From positions 496,001 through 560,000 of the forward strand of contig NZ_SSBC01000010.1 of NCBI RefSeq assembly GCF_006475605.1: a stretch of DNA of 64,000 nt. The letters are read 5' to 3'. The stretch comes from Asticcacaulis tiandongensis (GTDB lineage Bacteria > Pseudomonadota > Alphaproteobacteria > Caulobacterales > Caulobacteraceae). Both the position numbers and the translations under genes were made by a program. The notes under the pieces were generated by a model. That model ran no database searches, had not been told where the DNA came from, and saw nothing but the letters and a program-made list of their open reading frames with translations. Below are positions 45,731 through 54,448 of the stretch, one piece after another; position 1 is the first letter of the stretch, and every line of letters starts with the position of its first letter.

Positions 45731-45745
45731 ATGAACATTGTTCAT
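45731..45745. promoter_or_regulatory. Perfect 15-bp palindrome upstream of the GPH symporter
   Basis: ATGAACA-T-TGTTCAT is symmetric around a single base, 56 bp before the symporter start. This is a typical position for a transcription-factor operator. The regulator is not identifiable from the window. Confidence 0.5.
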
Positions 45746-45801
45746 TTCAAAAACCTGTGCTACCAGTTTGTACAGGAGTCATTTGTTCAGGATACAGTGA
45801 C

Positions 45802-47148
45802 ATGACGGTCAAAAGCACGGTTGGTTTTCGACAATTGCTGGCCTTTACAGGCCCCTGCCTGCCTTTTGCAGCGCTCGGCCTGCCTCTGGCGGTGATCATT
45901 TCCGAATACTACACCACCGAAATCGGGATAAATCTGGGCGTGGTTGGTATGGTGTTCATGCTGGTGCGGCTGGTGGACATATTTACCGATCCGTTGATCG
46001 GTTGGGGCATGGACAAGACCCGCACACGCTTTGGACGCTTCAAGGTGTGGATGCTGGCCTGTCTGCCGGTACTGTTCATTGCCACAGGCTTTTTATTTCT
46101 GGCACCGGTCGGAGCATCTGCCGTCTATCTTGGGGTGTGGCTGTTTATAACCTACACCGGCTTTTCGATGGCCGCCCTAAGTCAGGCCAGCTGGGGGTCG
46201 GTGCTGTCGGATAATTACGACGAGCGTACCAAGATATTCGCCTTCTGGCAGGTCGGCAATATTGTCGGTATGATACTGGTGCTGCTGATACCGGTTATCA
46301 CCCAATCAGTGCTTCATGAGTCCTACCGTACAGCCGTACAGGCCATGGGTGTATTTATTATGGTGCTGTTGCCGATCATGATTGGCATAGCCCTGTGGGT
46401 TGTGCCTGAGCGCGTCAGTGAAACGTCGGCCAATGACATCCGGCTGGGCGACTATTTCAAAATGATCCGGCGACCGAACGTTATTCGCGTGCTGCTAGCG
46501 GATCTGTTGCTGGGTCTGGCGCCGGGGATTATGGGCGCGCTGTTCTTCTTTTTCTTCATGCAGACCAAAGGCCTGAGCCGTGCCGAATGTTCTGCCGCCA
46601 TGGCGCTTTATTTTGTCGCCGGTCTGGTTGGTGCCCCCTTATGGAGCTGGGCGTCGAAAAAATACACCAAGCATAAGACCCTGATCGTCTCAAGCCTGAT
46701 CTTTGCCGGTATCTATGGCTGTCTGGCGTTCTTACCCGCAGGTAATTTCCCGCTGACCGCCGTGCTGGTGTTTCTGGCGGGCATCCCCTATGCTGCCTAT
46801 CTGTTGCTGACCCGCGCCCTGATGGCCGATATTGGCGACGAAGTGCTGCTTGAGACCGGCAATGACCACAAGGGGACGCTGATGTCGATCCTGTCGGCCA
46901 CGACCAAGCTCGGCTATGCCATGTCGATCCTGACCCTATCGGCGCTGGCGCTAGTGGGTTTTGATAACCGTGCCGCTCAAAACACGCCCGAAGCCCTGAT
47001 GTGGGTGCAGATATTCTTCGTGGCCCTGCCTGTGGTCTTCCTATTGCTCGGGGCGTGGGCTATGAAATCCTATGACCTGACGCCTGAACGCCACGCGCAG
47101 ATTCTGGACGGGTTGAAAGCCAAAGGATTAAGTGCCCCAAAGGATTAA
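45802..47148 (+). CDS. MFS sugar:cation symporter, GPH family
   Basis: The 448-aa protein starts at the ATG at 45802 (MTVKSTVGFRQ), preceded by AGGATA; an upstream start at 45757 is less likely. It has about 12 membrane helices with the glycoside-pentoside-hexuronide hallmark LVRLVDIFTDPLIGWGMDKTRTRFGRFK between helices 2 and 3. LSQASWGSVLSDNYDERTKI and the C-terminal MADIGDEVLLETGNDHKGTLMS also match. Members import sugars or glycosides with H+ or Na+. The substrate is unknown; the nearby GH26 gene makes manno-oligosaccharides a possible guess. mazG follows after 6 bp and may be co-transcribed. Confidence 0.85.
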   Translation: MTVKSTVGFRQLLAFTGPCLPFAALGLPLAVIISEYYTTEIGINLGVVGMVFMLVRLVDIFTDPLIGWGMDKTRTRFGRFKVWMLACLPVLFIATGFLFLAPVGASAVYLGVWLFITYTGFSMAALSQASWGSVLSDNYDERTKIFAFWQVGNIVGMILVLLIPVITQSVLHESYRTAVQAMGVFIMVLLPIMIGIALWVVPERVSETSANDIRLGDYFKMIRRPNVIRVLLADLLLGLAPGIMGALFFFFFMQTKGLSRAECSAAMALYFVAGLVGAPLWSWASKKYTKHKTLIVSSLIFAGIYGCLAFLPAGNFPLTAVLVFLAGIPYAAYLLLTRALMADIGDEVLLETGNDHKGTLMSILSATTKLGYAMSILTLSALALVGFDNRAAQNTPEALMWVQIFFVALPVVFLLLGAWAMKSYDLTPERHAQILDGLKAKGLSAPKD

Positions 47149-47154
47149 TTGCAC

Positions 47155-47955
47155 ATGACCTCAAAGCCAACACCCCACCCCATTGAGGCACTGATTGAGG
47201 TCATGAAAGCGCTACGCGATCCGCAAACGGGATGCCCGTGGGATCGTGAGCAGAATTTCGATACCATCGCGCCCTATACGATCGAAGAATCCTATGAGGT
47301 CGCCGATGCGATTGCACGCAAGGATATGCGCGACCTTAAGGAAGAACTGGGTGACCTTCTGTTTCAGGTGGTGTTCCACAGCCATCTGGCCAACGAACAG
47401 GGGCTGTTTGATTTTAATGATGTGGCCCAGGGCATGGCCGATAAGCTGATCCGCCGTCATCCGCATGTGTTTGGTGATGTCGGCGACCGCACGGCAGATG
47501 AGCAAAATCAGGCATGGGAAGATCAGAAGGCCGAAGAGCGTAAGGCCAAGGCCAAAACCGGCCTGCTTGAGGATGTACCCGTGGGATTACCCGCCCTCAC
47601 CCGTGCTGCCAAGCTGACCAAACGCGCGGCGCGTGTAGGGTTTGACTGGCCGTCGCTCGATGAGGTCTTCGCCAAGCTGGACGAAGAGGTGGCCGAGCTT
47701 AAGGTCGAAATTCAAGCGGGCGACACGGAAAAAGCCAGGGCTGAACTGGGCGATATATTGTTTGTGCTGGCCAATCTGGCGCGCAAGATGGGGGTTGAAC
47801 CCGAAGATGCCCTAAGGGGCACAAATGCCAAGTTTGTCAGGCGTTTTGAGACCATAGAGGCCGAACTGGCAAAACTCGGCAAGACGCCGGATCAGTCAAG
47901 TCTTGAGGAAATGGACGATCTCTGGAACGCGGCCAAACGGATGGAAGTCAGATAG
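47155..47955 (+). CDS. mazG: Nucleoside triphosphate pyrophosphohydrolase MazG
   Basis: Hydrolyses NTPs to NMP and PPi, a house-cleaning and stress-related activity. I start at the ATG at 47155 with AAAGGA upstream (266 aa). It has two MazG repeats. The first holds GCPWDREQNFDTIAPYTIEESYEVADAI and EELGDLLFQVVFHS (metal-binding EExxE and EExxD). The second is FDWPSLDEVFAKLDEEVAELK with AELGDILFVLANLARKMG. The layout equals that of E. coli MazG. Confidence 0.94.
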   Translation: MTSKPTPHPIEALIEVMKALRDPQTGCPWDREQNFDTIAPYTIEESYEVADAIARKDMRDLKEELGDLLFQVVFHSHLANEQGLFDFNDVAQGMADKLIRRHPHVFGDVGDRTADEQNQAWEDQKAEERKAKAKTGLLEDVPVGLPALTRAAKLTKRAARVGFDWPSLDEVFAKLDEEVAELKVEIQAGDTEKARAELGDILFVLANLARKMGVEPEDALRGTNAKFVRRFETIEAELAKLGKTPDQSSLEEMDDLWNAAKRMEVR

Positions 47956-48056
47956 ATTGTAAACTGAAATCGATATGCAGGTGGCAATAAATTAACTTGT
48001 CATCTGCCATTAACCGCGACATTGATTTCAAAACGCAATTCACAGGGCCGAAAGCC

Positions 48057-48617
48057 ATGTCAAAGTCAGTCGCGCAAAAAGCGCCCGCTAATCGACCCGT
48101 TGCTAAAGCGGTCAAAAAAGCCGCTCCAAAAGCCGCAAAGCCAAAAACCAATGTCACGCCCCTGCCGCCGCGTCAGCCGCGTTCAAAATGCCCGATTAAT
48201 CTGTTGCTTGAAGCCGCTGGGGATAGCTGGTCTTTGCTGATCATCCGTGATCTGATGTTTCGCGGGCATTCGACCTATAAGGCGTTCCTCAATTCCGAAG
48301 AGCGTATCGCCACCAATATTCTGGCCGACCGTCTGGTGCGTCTTGAGCAATCCGGTCTGATCAGCAAACAGGCTGACCCCGAAGATGCGCGCAAATATAT
48401 CTATAGGCTGACGGAAAAAGGGGCGGATCTGGCACCGGTGCTGGTCGAGATCATGCTATGGTCAAACCGCCACCACATTACCGATACGCCTAAGGATTTT
48501 CTGGTGGCCCTGCAAAAGAACAAGGCGGGCTTCACGCAAAAGGTCGTCCGTGATTTCGTTCCACCCAAACCACAACCCAAACCCGCCGACAAGGACGAAA
48601 CCCTGAGCCTCTTCTAG
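48057..48617 (+). CDS. HxlR-type winged-helix regulator with a basic Ala/Lys/Pro-rich tail
   Basis: 186 aa from the ATG at 48057 (MSKSVAQKAP); a frame from 47997 is possible. The core SKCPINLLLEAAGDSWSLLIIRDLMFRG, LNSEERIATNILADRLVRLEQSGLI and YRLTEKGADLAPVLVEIMLW is a standard HxlR DNA-binding domain. It includes the N-terminal Cys that senses oxidants or aldehydes in HypR-like members. It is preceded by about 45 residues of repeated Lys-Ala-Ala-Pro text resembling the histone H1-like tails of some bacterial DNA-binding proteins. The C-terminus is also Pro/Lys-rich. The target is unknown. Confidence 0.82.
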   Translation: MSKSVAQKAPANRPVAKAVKKAAPKAAKPKTNVTPLPPRQPRSKCPINLLLEAAGDSWSLLIIRDLMFRGHSTYKAFLNSEERIATNILADRLVRLEQSGLISKQADPEDARKYIYRLTEKGADLAPVLVEIMLWSNRHHITDTPKDFLVALQKNKAGFTQKVVRDFVPPKPQPKPADKDETLSLF

Positions 48618-48730
48618 GCAGAGCCTCAGGCCCTGTTCGTAAGACCCGAGGTGCGGGGCGTCTTTCATTACCATGGAAACGGCCATCTGGCTCGGCTCAT
48701 AGGGGTGCAGGGTCCGCGACCCTGCCTGCC
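48618..48730. repeat. Bipartite palindromic intergenic repeat, copy B (two-armed)
   Basis: Fills the gap between the convergent HxlR and rnd stops. The core ATGGAAACGGCCAT is at 48673-48686. The right arm is CTGGCTCGGCTCATAGGGG, then a perfect 8-bp hairpin GCAGGGTCCGCGACCCTGC at 48707-48725. The left arm is a hairpin at 48618-48636 (one mismatch) with ACCTCGGG between it and the core on the minus strand. TTTCATTA precedes the core, as in copy C. Confidence 0.8.
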
Positions 48731-49878
48731 TAATCGAGTTCGACCAGTTCGACCTTGGTGCCATTAAGCACCAGCGCCAGTTCACCGCGTTTCAGACGCA
48801 AGGCATCTTCGCCAAAAACTTTTCGCCTCCAGCCCTGAAGTGACGGCACATCGGCTTCGTCATCAAGGGCGATTTTCTCAAGCTCTGAGACCGAGGCGAT
48901 GAGTTTCGGGGCCACGCCTTCTTCCTCACAACGCACCTTAAGCAGAACCTTGAGCAGTTCAACTACCGAACCCGGCACCTGCACCGGTGGGGCCGATTTC
49001 TCAACCTTGGGGGCATAGGCGTCAGGATCGTCCAGCGCCTGACGAATGACCTCAATCAGTTCGCTGCCGAATTTGGACGCGCCAAAACCTTTGGGCGTTG
49101 AACGCAAACGATCAAAGGCGCCGGCATCCAGCGGCAATTGGGTGGCGATTTCGTCTACGCCTTCATCCTTAAGGATACGGCCACGCGGCTGATCGCGTTC
49201 TTGTGCCACACGCTCACGCCATGCGGCGACCTCCTTGAAGACGGCCATATATTTGGTGCTGTGCTTGCGCGGACGCAGACGCTTCCACGCGTCATCCGGC
49301 GAAGTGTTATAAAGCTTCGGGTCGGTCAGGTCGGCCATTTCCGCCGCAACCCATTCATAACGTTTCTGTGCCACCAGCTTATCGACCAGCTTGGGGTAAA
49401 CCTTGGCCAGATGGGTCACATCGCCCAACGCATAATGTAATTGCTGATCGCTCAGGGGGCGACGCGACCAGTCCGTAAAGCGCGAGCCCTTGTCGATCTC
49501 GATTTTGACAACCTGACGCACCAGCGAATCATAGGCCACCTGATCTCCAAAGCCTGCGGCCATTGCCGCGACCTGTGTATCAAATACGGGCGTGGGCATG
49601 GCCCCGAGATTATAGAAGATTTCAATGTCCTGACGGCAGGCATGAAACACCTTGAGAATCTTCGGGTCGGTCAGAATATCGAGAAAAGGCTTTAAATCCA
49701 GATCCTTGGACAGCGGATCAATAATCGCCGAATGGTCTGCGGACGCCGCCTGAATGAGGCACAGCTTGGGCCAGTAGGTCGTTTCGCGCATAAATTCCGT
49801 GTCCACCGTGATAAACGGGGCGGAAGAAATCTGCTCACAAAATTGAATCAGCGCTTTGGTATTTGTAATTGGTGTCAT
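48730..49878 (-). CDS. rnd: Ribonuclease D
   Basis: 3'-5' exoribonuclease for tRNA 3'-end trimming. The 382-aa protein has the DEDDy residues Asp26 and Glu28 (FITVDTEFM), Asp84 (HACRQDIEIF), and Tyr149 with Asp153 (HYALGDVTHL). One HRDC domain follows (KHSTKYMAVFKEVAAWRERVAQERDQPRGRILKDE). Divergent from purM across 96 bp. The stop lies at the edge of repeat copy B. Confidence 0.94.
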   Translation of the reverse strand: MTPITNTKALIQFCEQISSAPFITVDTEFMRETTYWPKLCLIQAASADHSAIIDPLSKDLDLKPFLDILTDPKILKVFHACRQDIEIFYNLGAMPTPVFDTQVAAMAAGFGDQVAYDSLVRQVVKIEIDKGSRFTDWSRRPLSDQQLHYALGDVTHLAKVYPKLVDKLVAQKRYEWVAAEMADLTDPKLYNTSPDDAWKRLRPRKHSTKYMAVFKEVAAWRERVAQERDQPRGRILKDEGVDEIATQLPLDAGAFDRLRSTPKGFGASKFGSELIEVIRQALDDPDAYAPKVEKSAPPVQVPGSVVELLKVLLKVRCEEEGVAPKLIASVSELEKIALDDEADVPSLQGWRRKVFGEDALRLKRGELALVLNGTKVELVELD

Positions 49879-49974
49879 TTTGTAGCTATAGCAAAGTTTA
49901 ATCCCGCGAAAAGCGGCTTTGCGGATATGTACCGCATAAATCGTGCCCTAACTGAACACTTAAGGTAATTTTTT

Positions 49975-51009
49975 ATGACCGAACCGTCAGCACCCGAAAA
50001 AGGCTTAACCTACGCGCAGGCGGGCGTGGATATTGACGCAGGCGAAGCGTTGGTCGATGCCATCAAGCCGCTGGCGAAATCAACACGCCGTCCGGGGGCC
50101 GAAGCCGGTCTTGGTGGTTTTGGCGCTTTGTTCGATCTTAAGGCTGCCGGTTACAATGACCCGCTGATCGTCACTACGACCGATGGCGTTGGCACTAAGC
50201 TGCGCATTGCCATTGATACCAACCGTCACGACACGGTCGGTATTGATCTGGTGGCCATGTGTGTCAACGACCTACTGGCGCAGGGCGCAGAGCCGCTGAT
50301 GTTCCTTGATTATTATGCCACGTCTCGCCTTGAGGTCGATGTGGCGCGCCGTGTCATTGCCGGTATTGCCGAAGGCTGCAAGCGTGCAGGCTGTGCGCTG
50401 GTCGGTGGTGAAACGGCTGAAATGCCCGGCATGTACGAAGGCGAAGACTATGATCTGGCCGGTTTTTCGGTTGGAGCCGTCGATCGTGACAAGGTATTGC
50501 CAAATCTTGAGGCGCAAAAAGCCGGTGACGTGATCATTGGTCTGGCCTCCAGCGGCCCGCATTCAAACGGTTATTCTCTGGTGCGCAAGGTAGTTGAGGT
50601 CTCCGGTCTGAGTTGGGCCAGTGACGCGCCGTTTGCACCGGAAAAATCACTGGCGCAGGCACTGCTTGAACCGACCCATATCTACATCAAGTCGGTTTTG
50701 CCACTGATCAAGGGCGGTCTGATCAAGGGCGGCGCACATATTACCGGCGGTGGCCTGATCGAAAACCCCGGCCGCGCTATCCGTGATGGCCTTAAGGCTG
50801 AATTTGACTACAATGCGTGGGAACTGCCGCCCGTATTCAAGTGGCTGTCGGAAACCGGCAATATCACCGAGCATGAAATGCGACGCACCTTTAACTGCGG
50901 CATCGGGTTTGTGCTTTATGTCGCTGCCGATAAGGCCGATGCCGTTCTCGCGGCGCTGCTGAATGCCGAAGAAGACGCCTTCATCTGCGGACAACTGGTC
51001 GATGCCTGA
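49975..51009 (+). CDS. purM: Phosphoribosylformylglycinamidine cyclo-ligase (AIR synthetase)
   Basis: Makes AIR from FGAM with ATP in purine synthesis. The 344-aa protein begins with [20 protein letters not shown] and [11 protein letters not shown]. It carries [56 protein letters not shown] and [15 protein letters not shown], all PurM-superfamily ATP-binding and active-site segments. It overlaps purN by 8 bp, forming a tight purMN unit. Confidence 0.97.
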   Translation: MTEPSAPEKGLTYAQAGVDIDAGEALVDAIKPLAKSTRRPGAEAGLGGFGALFDLKAAGYNDPLIVTTTDGVGTKLRIAIDTNRHDTVGIDLVAMCVNDLLAQGAEPLMFLDYYATSRLEVDVARRVIAGIAEGCKRAGCALVGGETAEMPGMYEGEDYDLAGFSVGAVDRDKVLPNLEAQKAGDVIIGLASSGPHSNGYSLVRKVVEVSGLSWASDAPFAPEKSLAQALLEPTHIYIKSVLPLIKGGLIKGGAHITGGGLIENPGRAIRDGLKAEFDYNAWELPPVFKWLSETGNITEHEMRRTFNCGIGFVLYVAADKADAVLAALLNAEEDAFICGQLVDA

Positions 51010-51583
51010 TAAGATTAAGTCGGCGATTTTTATCTCCGGTCGCGGATCGAACATGATGGCTCTGGTGGACGCCGCCAGAGCCGCTGACTTTCCGCTGGAA
51101 TATGTGGTGGTTGTGGCGAATGATCCTGAGGCAGGCGGGCTTGAATGGGCTCGTCAGCAGGGCATTGAGGCCATTGCCATTAGTCATCGCGACTTTAACA
51201 AAGACCGCGAAGCCCATGAAAAGGCTATAGATTCCGAACTGCGTAAGCGCGGTGTCGAATTTATCTGTCTGGCGGGGTATATGCGTATCCTGACCCCTTG
51301 GCTTGTGGGGCAATGGTCGGGCAAGATGATCAATATCCATCCGTCATTGCTGCCAAAATACAAGGGCCTGCATACCCACGAACGCGCGATCGAAGCCGGT
51401 GACACGGAGCATGGGGCCAGCATTCACTGGGTCAATGCCGGTGTCGATGATGGTGAAGTGATCCTTCAGGCGCGCGTGCCGATTCTTGATGGTGACACAC
51501 CTGATGCCCTTGCGGCACGGGTGCTTGCGCAGGAACATCAGCTTTATCCGGCAGCAGTACGGAAGATATTTTCCGCGTTGTAA
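51002..51583 (+). CDS. purN: Phosphoribosylglycinamide formyltransferase (GART, folate-dependent)
   Basis: Transfers a formyl group from 10-formyl-THF to GAR. I start at the ATG at 51002 (193 aa), which overlaps the purM stop. The motifs are [18 protein letters not shown] (phosphate loop), [15 protein letters not shown] and the catalytic [29 protein letters not shown], with Asn, His and later Asp (VDDGEVILQ). Length is normal. A terminator and then repeat copy C follow. Confidence 0.96.
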   Translation: MPDKIKSAIFISGRGSNMMALVDAARAADFPLEYVVVVANDPEAGGLEWARQQGIEAIAISHRDFNKDREAHEKAIDSELRKRGVEFICLAGYMRILTPWLVGQWSGKMINIHPSLLPKYKGLHTHERAIEAGDTEHGASIHWVNAGVDDGEVILQARVPILDGDTPDALAARVLAQEHQLYPAAVRKIFSAL

Positions 51584-51592
51584 TGCGGATAG

Positions 51593-51628
51593 AAAACCCC
51601 CGCCAGATCAAACCTGACGGGGGTTTTT
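51593..51628 (+). terminator. Terminator after purMN
   Basis: AAAACCCCCGCCAG pairs with CTGACGGGGGTTTT (one mismatch) around a seven-base loop and ends in a T-run. It runs directly into repeat copy C. Confidence 0.85.
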
Positions 51629-51632
51629 CATT

Positions 51633-51688
51633 ATGGAAAGCTCCATTTACCTCGGGGCAAACGGGTGCAGGGTACGCGACCCTGCCTG
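51633..51688. repeat. Bipartite palindromic intergenic repeat, copy C (one arm)
   Basis: Lies between the purMN terminator and the ndk stop. The core ATGGAAAGCTCCAT is at 51633-51646. Then TTACCTCGGGGCAAACGGGT and a 7-bp hairpin GCAGGGTACGCGACCCTGC (51667-51685) follow. It matches the left arm of copy A read on the minus strand. The other arm is replaced by the purMN terminator, although TTTCATT before the core is retained as in copy B. Confidence 0.75.
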
Positions 51689-52105
51689 CTAGCCGACGAT
51701 TTCGGCTTCCGAGAAGAACTGGGCGATTTCGATCGCGGCGTTTTCGTCGGAGTCTGAACCGTGCGCGGTGTTTTCACCGATCGACAGAGCGAACAGCTTA
51801 CGCACAGTGCCTTCGGCGGCTTGTTCAGGGTTGGTGGCACCCAGAACTTCGCGGTACTTGGCGACGGCGTTTTCGCCTTCGAGAACCTGAACAACGACAG
51901 GCGCGGCGGTCATTTGCTCAACCAGCTCACCGAAGAACGGACGCTCAGAGTGAACGCCGTAGAAACGCTCGGCCTGAGCCTTGGTGAAGTGAACGCGCTT
52001 TTGAGCAACGATACGCAGGCCAGCGGCCTCGATCACGGCGTTAACCGCACCGGTGATATTGCGGCGAGTGGCGTCTGGCTTAAGAATGGAGAATGTACGG
52101 GACAT
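51689..52105 (-). CDS. ndk: Nucleoside diphosphate kinase
   Basis: Balances NTP and dNTP pools by phosphate transfer through a phospho-His. I start at the ATG at 52105 (138 aa, [16 protein letters not shown]); longer frames into the gap are not supported. The catalytic His115 is in [33 protein letters not shown] is the other conserved block. It is divergent from the ABC-F gene across 95 bp. Confidence 0.97.
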   Translation of the reverse strand: MSRTFSILKPDATRRNITGAVNAVIEAAGLRIVAQKRVHFTKAQAERFYGVHSERPFFGELVEQMTAAPVVVQVLEGENAVAKYREVLGATNPEQAAEGTVRKLFALSIGENTAHGSDSDENAAIEIAQFFSEAEIVG

Positions 52106-52200
52106 TGAAAGTTCCTGAATTGTCTTTGCGTTTGAAGTGCGCTGGCTTATAGCGAGGCCCGCACCTTTCGCCAACCCGATTTCGTATTAAAGTTTCCTGA

Positions 52201-54096
52201 ATGTTGCAAATTACCGGACTTGTCTTCGACGCCTATGGCCGCCGCTTTTTCAATGAGGCAACGCTCTCGCTGCCGCCCGGCACCAAGGCGGGGCTGGTGG
52301 GGCTTAATGGCGTGGGCAAATCGACCCTGTTCAAGCTTATACTCGGTCAGCTGCAACCCGGCGGCGGTGAGATTACCACGCCCAAATCATGGCGTATCGC
52401 CTCGGTCGATCAGGAAATCGCCGCCTCGCCCAAGCTTTTGATTGATGAGGTTCTGGCCCTTGATGTGCGGCGTGAGACCTTGCTTAAGGCGCTGGAAACC
52501 GCAGATCCGATGCAACAGGGCGAAATCCATGCCGAACTGTTCAGCATTGGCGCAGACCGTGCGCCTTCAAAGGCCGCGGAAATCCTGAGCGGACTTGGGT
52601 TTTCAACCTCAGACCTGAGACGCCCGATCTCGGATTTTTCCGGTGGCTGGCGTATGCGGGCGGCACTGGCCGGCGCCTTGCTGGCCGAACCTGATCTGTT
52701 GCTGCTGGATGAACCGACCAACTATCTCGATCTAGAAGGGGCCTTGTGGCTTGAGGCGCGCCTGAAACGCTATCCGAATGCGGCTCTGGTGATTTCGCAC
52801 GACCGTGACCTGCTCAATCAGTCGGTCAATGCCATTGTCCATGTGGCGAGTCAGAAACTGGAGCTTTACAGCGGCGGTTATGACGATTTTGAGCGTCTGC
52901 GGGCCGAAAAAGCGCGTCTGAATGCCGCCAATATCGCCAAACAGGAAGCCGAACGCGCCCATTTGCAATCCTTCGTCGACCGTTTCCGCGCCAAGGCGTC
53001 CAAAGCGTCTCAGGCTCAGTCGCGCCTGAAACGCCTTGAGAAACTGCCGCCGATTTCTGCAAGCATCGAAGACCGTGTGGCCCCGTTCATCCTGCCGTCA
53101 CCGGAAAAGCCGCTGGCGCCGCCCATATTACGTCTTGAGGATGTAGCGATTGGTTACGATGATCGCGTTATTTTGCGTAATGTGAACATCCGGCTTGATC
53201 TCGATGATCGCATTGGCGTCCTGGGGGTGAACGGAGCGGGTAAATCGACCTTCGCCAAGCTGATTGCCGGTGCGTTGAAGGAAAAACACGGCACGCACTG
53301 GCGTGATCGACGCCTGACGGTAGGCTGGTTCCATCAGCATCAGATCGAAGCGCTCGATCCGGATGAAACCCCTCTTGATATGATGCGCCGCGCCCGTCCT
53401 GAAGAAACCGAAGCCAAACGACGTGCGCGTCTCGGGTCATTCGGCATGACGGCGACCAAGGTGGAAACCACCTGTCGCGATCTTTCCGGTGGCGAACGCG
53501 CGCGATTGCTTCTGAATATGGTGGCCATGGATGCCCCGCATCTGCTTATTCTTGACGAACCGACCAACCACCTTGATATCGATTCCCGTCGTGCGCTTCT
53601 TGATGCGCTCAATGACTATGAAGGCGCGGTGCTGATTATCACCCATGACCGTTCGCTGATGGAAATGGTGGCTGACCGGCTGTGGCTGGTCAATGACGGC
53701 ACAGTGAAACCCTATACGGGCACCATGGACGATTACGCCAAGCTGGTGTTGGAACGTGCCAAGACGGCCACGGGCGGCGACGAACCTGCCGCCAAAAAAG
53801 CACCCTCGGTTAATTCCAAAGAGGCTCGCAAACAGGCGGCTGCAAAGCGCGCTGAACTGGCTCCACTCAAGAAAAAAGCCGATGATCTTGAACGCAAGAT
53901 CGAAAACCACGGCAACCAGATCAAGTTGATCGAGCTAAAACTTGGCGATCCCGATCTTTATGTAAAAGATCCGAATGGCGCCGTAAGCCTTGGGAAACAA
54001 AAAGGAAAGCTTGAAACAGAAATGGCGGAATTTGAGGCCGCCTGGATGGATGCCGCTGAAATCTATGAAACCGCTAAGACAGAAGCCGGACTGTAA
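52201..54096 (+). CDS. ABC-F family ATPase, YheS/Uup-like
   Basis: The 631-aa soluble protein has two ABC cassettes and no membrane domain, as in ribosome-associated ABC-F proteins. The first Walker A is GLVGLNGVGKST and the second is GVNGAGKST. Signatures are DFSGGWRMRAALAGALL and LSGGERARLLLNMVA, and Walker B/D-loops are LLLLDEPTNYLDL and LLILDEPTNHLDI. A linker rich in Lys and Arg (FRAKASKASQAQSRLKRLEKL) joins the cassettes. The C-terminal 90 residues are a charged coiled coil (KKKADDLERKIENHGNQIKLIE). Residue pattern at the start favours the YheS branch. It probably eases translation problems, with no direct sign of antibiotic resistance. Confidence 0.9.
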   Translation: MLQITGLVFDAYGRRFFNEATLSLPPGTKAGLVGLNGVGKSTLFKLILGQLQPGGGEITTPKSWRIASVDQEIAASPKLLIDEVLALDVRRETLLKALETADPMQQGEIHAELFSIGADRAPSKAAEILSGLGFSTSDLRRPISDFSGGWRMRAALAGALLAEPDLLLLDEPTNYLDLEGALWLEARLKRYPNAALVISHDRDLLNQSVNAIVHVASQKLELYSGGYDDFERLRAEKARLNAANIAKQEAERAHLQSFVDRFRAKASKASQAQSRLKRLEKLPPISASIEDRVAPFILPSPEKPLAPPILRLEDVAIGYDDRVILRNVNIRLDLDDRIGVLGVNGAGKSTFAKLIAGALKEKHGTHWRDRRLTVGWFHQHQIEALDPDETPLDMMRRARPEETEAKRRARLGSFGMTATKVETTCRDLSGGERARLLLNMVAMDAPHLLILDEPTNHLDIDSRRALLDALNDYEGAVLIITHDRSLMEMVADRLWLVNDGTVKPYTGTMDDYAKLVLERAKTATGGDEPAAKKAPSVNSKEARKQAAAKRAELAPLKKKADDLERKIENHGNQIKLIELKLGDPDLYVKDPNGAVSLGKQKGKLETEMAEFEAAWMDAAEIYETAKTEAGL

Positions 54097-54110
54097 TAAG
54101 TCCGGCTTTT
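54083..54110 (+). terminator. Terminator overlapping the ABC-F stop codon
   Basis: AAGCCGGACT and AGTCCGGCTT form a perfect 10-bp stem around GTAATA, which contains the TAA stop codon, followed by a short T-run. The short T-run makes it a moderate terminator. Confidence 0.65.
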
Positions 54111-54118
54111 ACAAAACC

Positions 54119-54448
54119 CTAGCCACAGGTAATGGATTTAATAATACCCGTATCCGTATCAAACACGATGGTTTGACGCTGGGCATTGAAGTCCATGGTA
54201 GCGGCACAGGTCGAACAAAGCACGCGACGGCGCGATGGTTCCAGAGGTACCGGAATTTCGCTGCGCGGCTTACCGATCAGTTCCTGCAAGGCATAGGCTC
54301 CGCAGGAATCCGTTTGAACCGGCTTAAACTCAGGTGGCGGGGCCGGTCTGGCGACGGGGGCCGGGGCTGCGGGTTGCGGCGCAGGCGTGTCGGTGGTGGC
54401 ACAGGCGGCCAGTACCCAGAACGGCAGTAAGCCTATCCATTTTTTCAT
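54119..54448 (-). CDS. Lipoprotein with peptidase-inhibitor I78-like domain
   Basis: About 109 aa from the ATG at 54448, which overlaps the holC stop (ATGA). A lipoprotein signal ends LAAC with Cys16. A Pro/Ala-rich spacer follows (TPAPQPAAPAPVARPAPPP), then the compact domain SCGAYALQELIGKPRSEIP...TIVFDTDTGIIKSITCG. The pattern, with a Cys at each end, fits the I78 inhibitor family, small proteins that block serine peptidases. A CSTC pair in the middle is extra. It is co-transcribed with pepA and holC, but PepA is a cytoplasmic metallopeptidase, so it is not the likely target. Confidence 0.7.
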   Translation of the reverse strand: MKKWIGLLPFWVLAACATTDTPAPQPAAPAPVARPAPPPEFKPVQTDSCGAYALQELIGKPRSEIPVPLEPSRRRVLCSTCAATMDFNAQRQTIVFDTDTGIIKSITCG

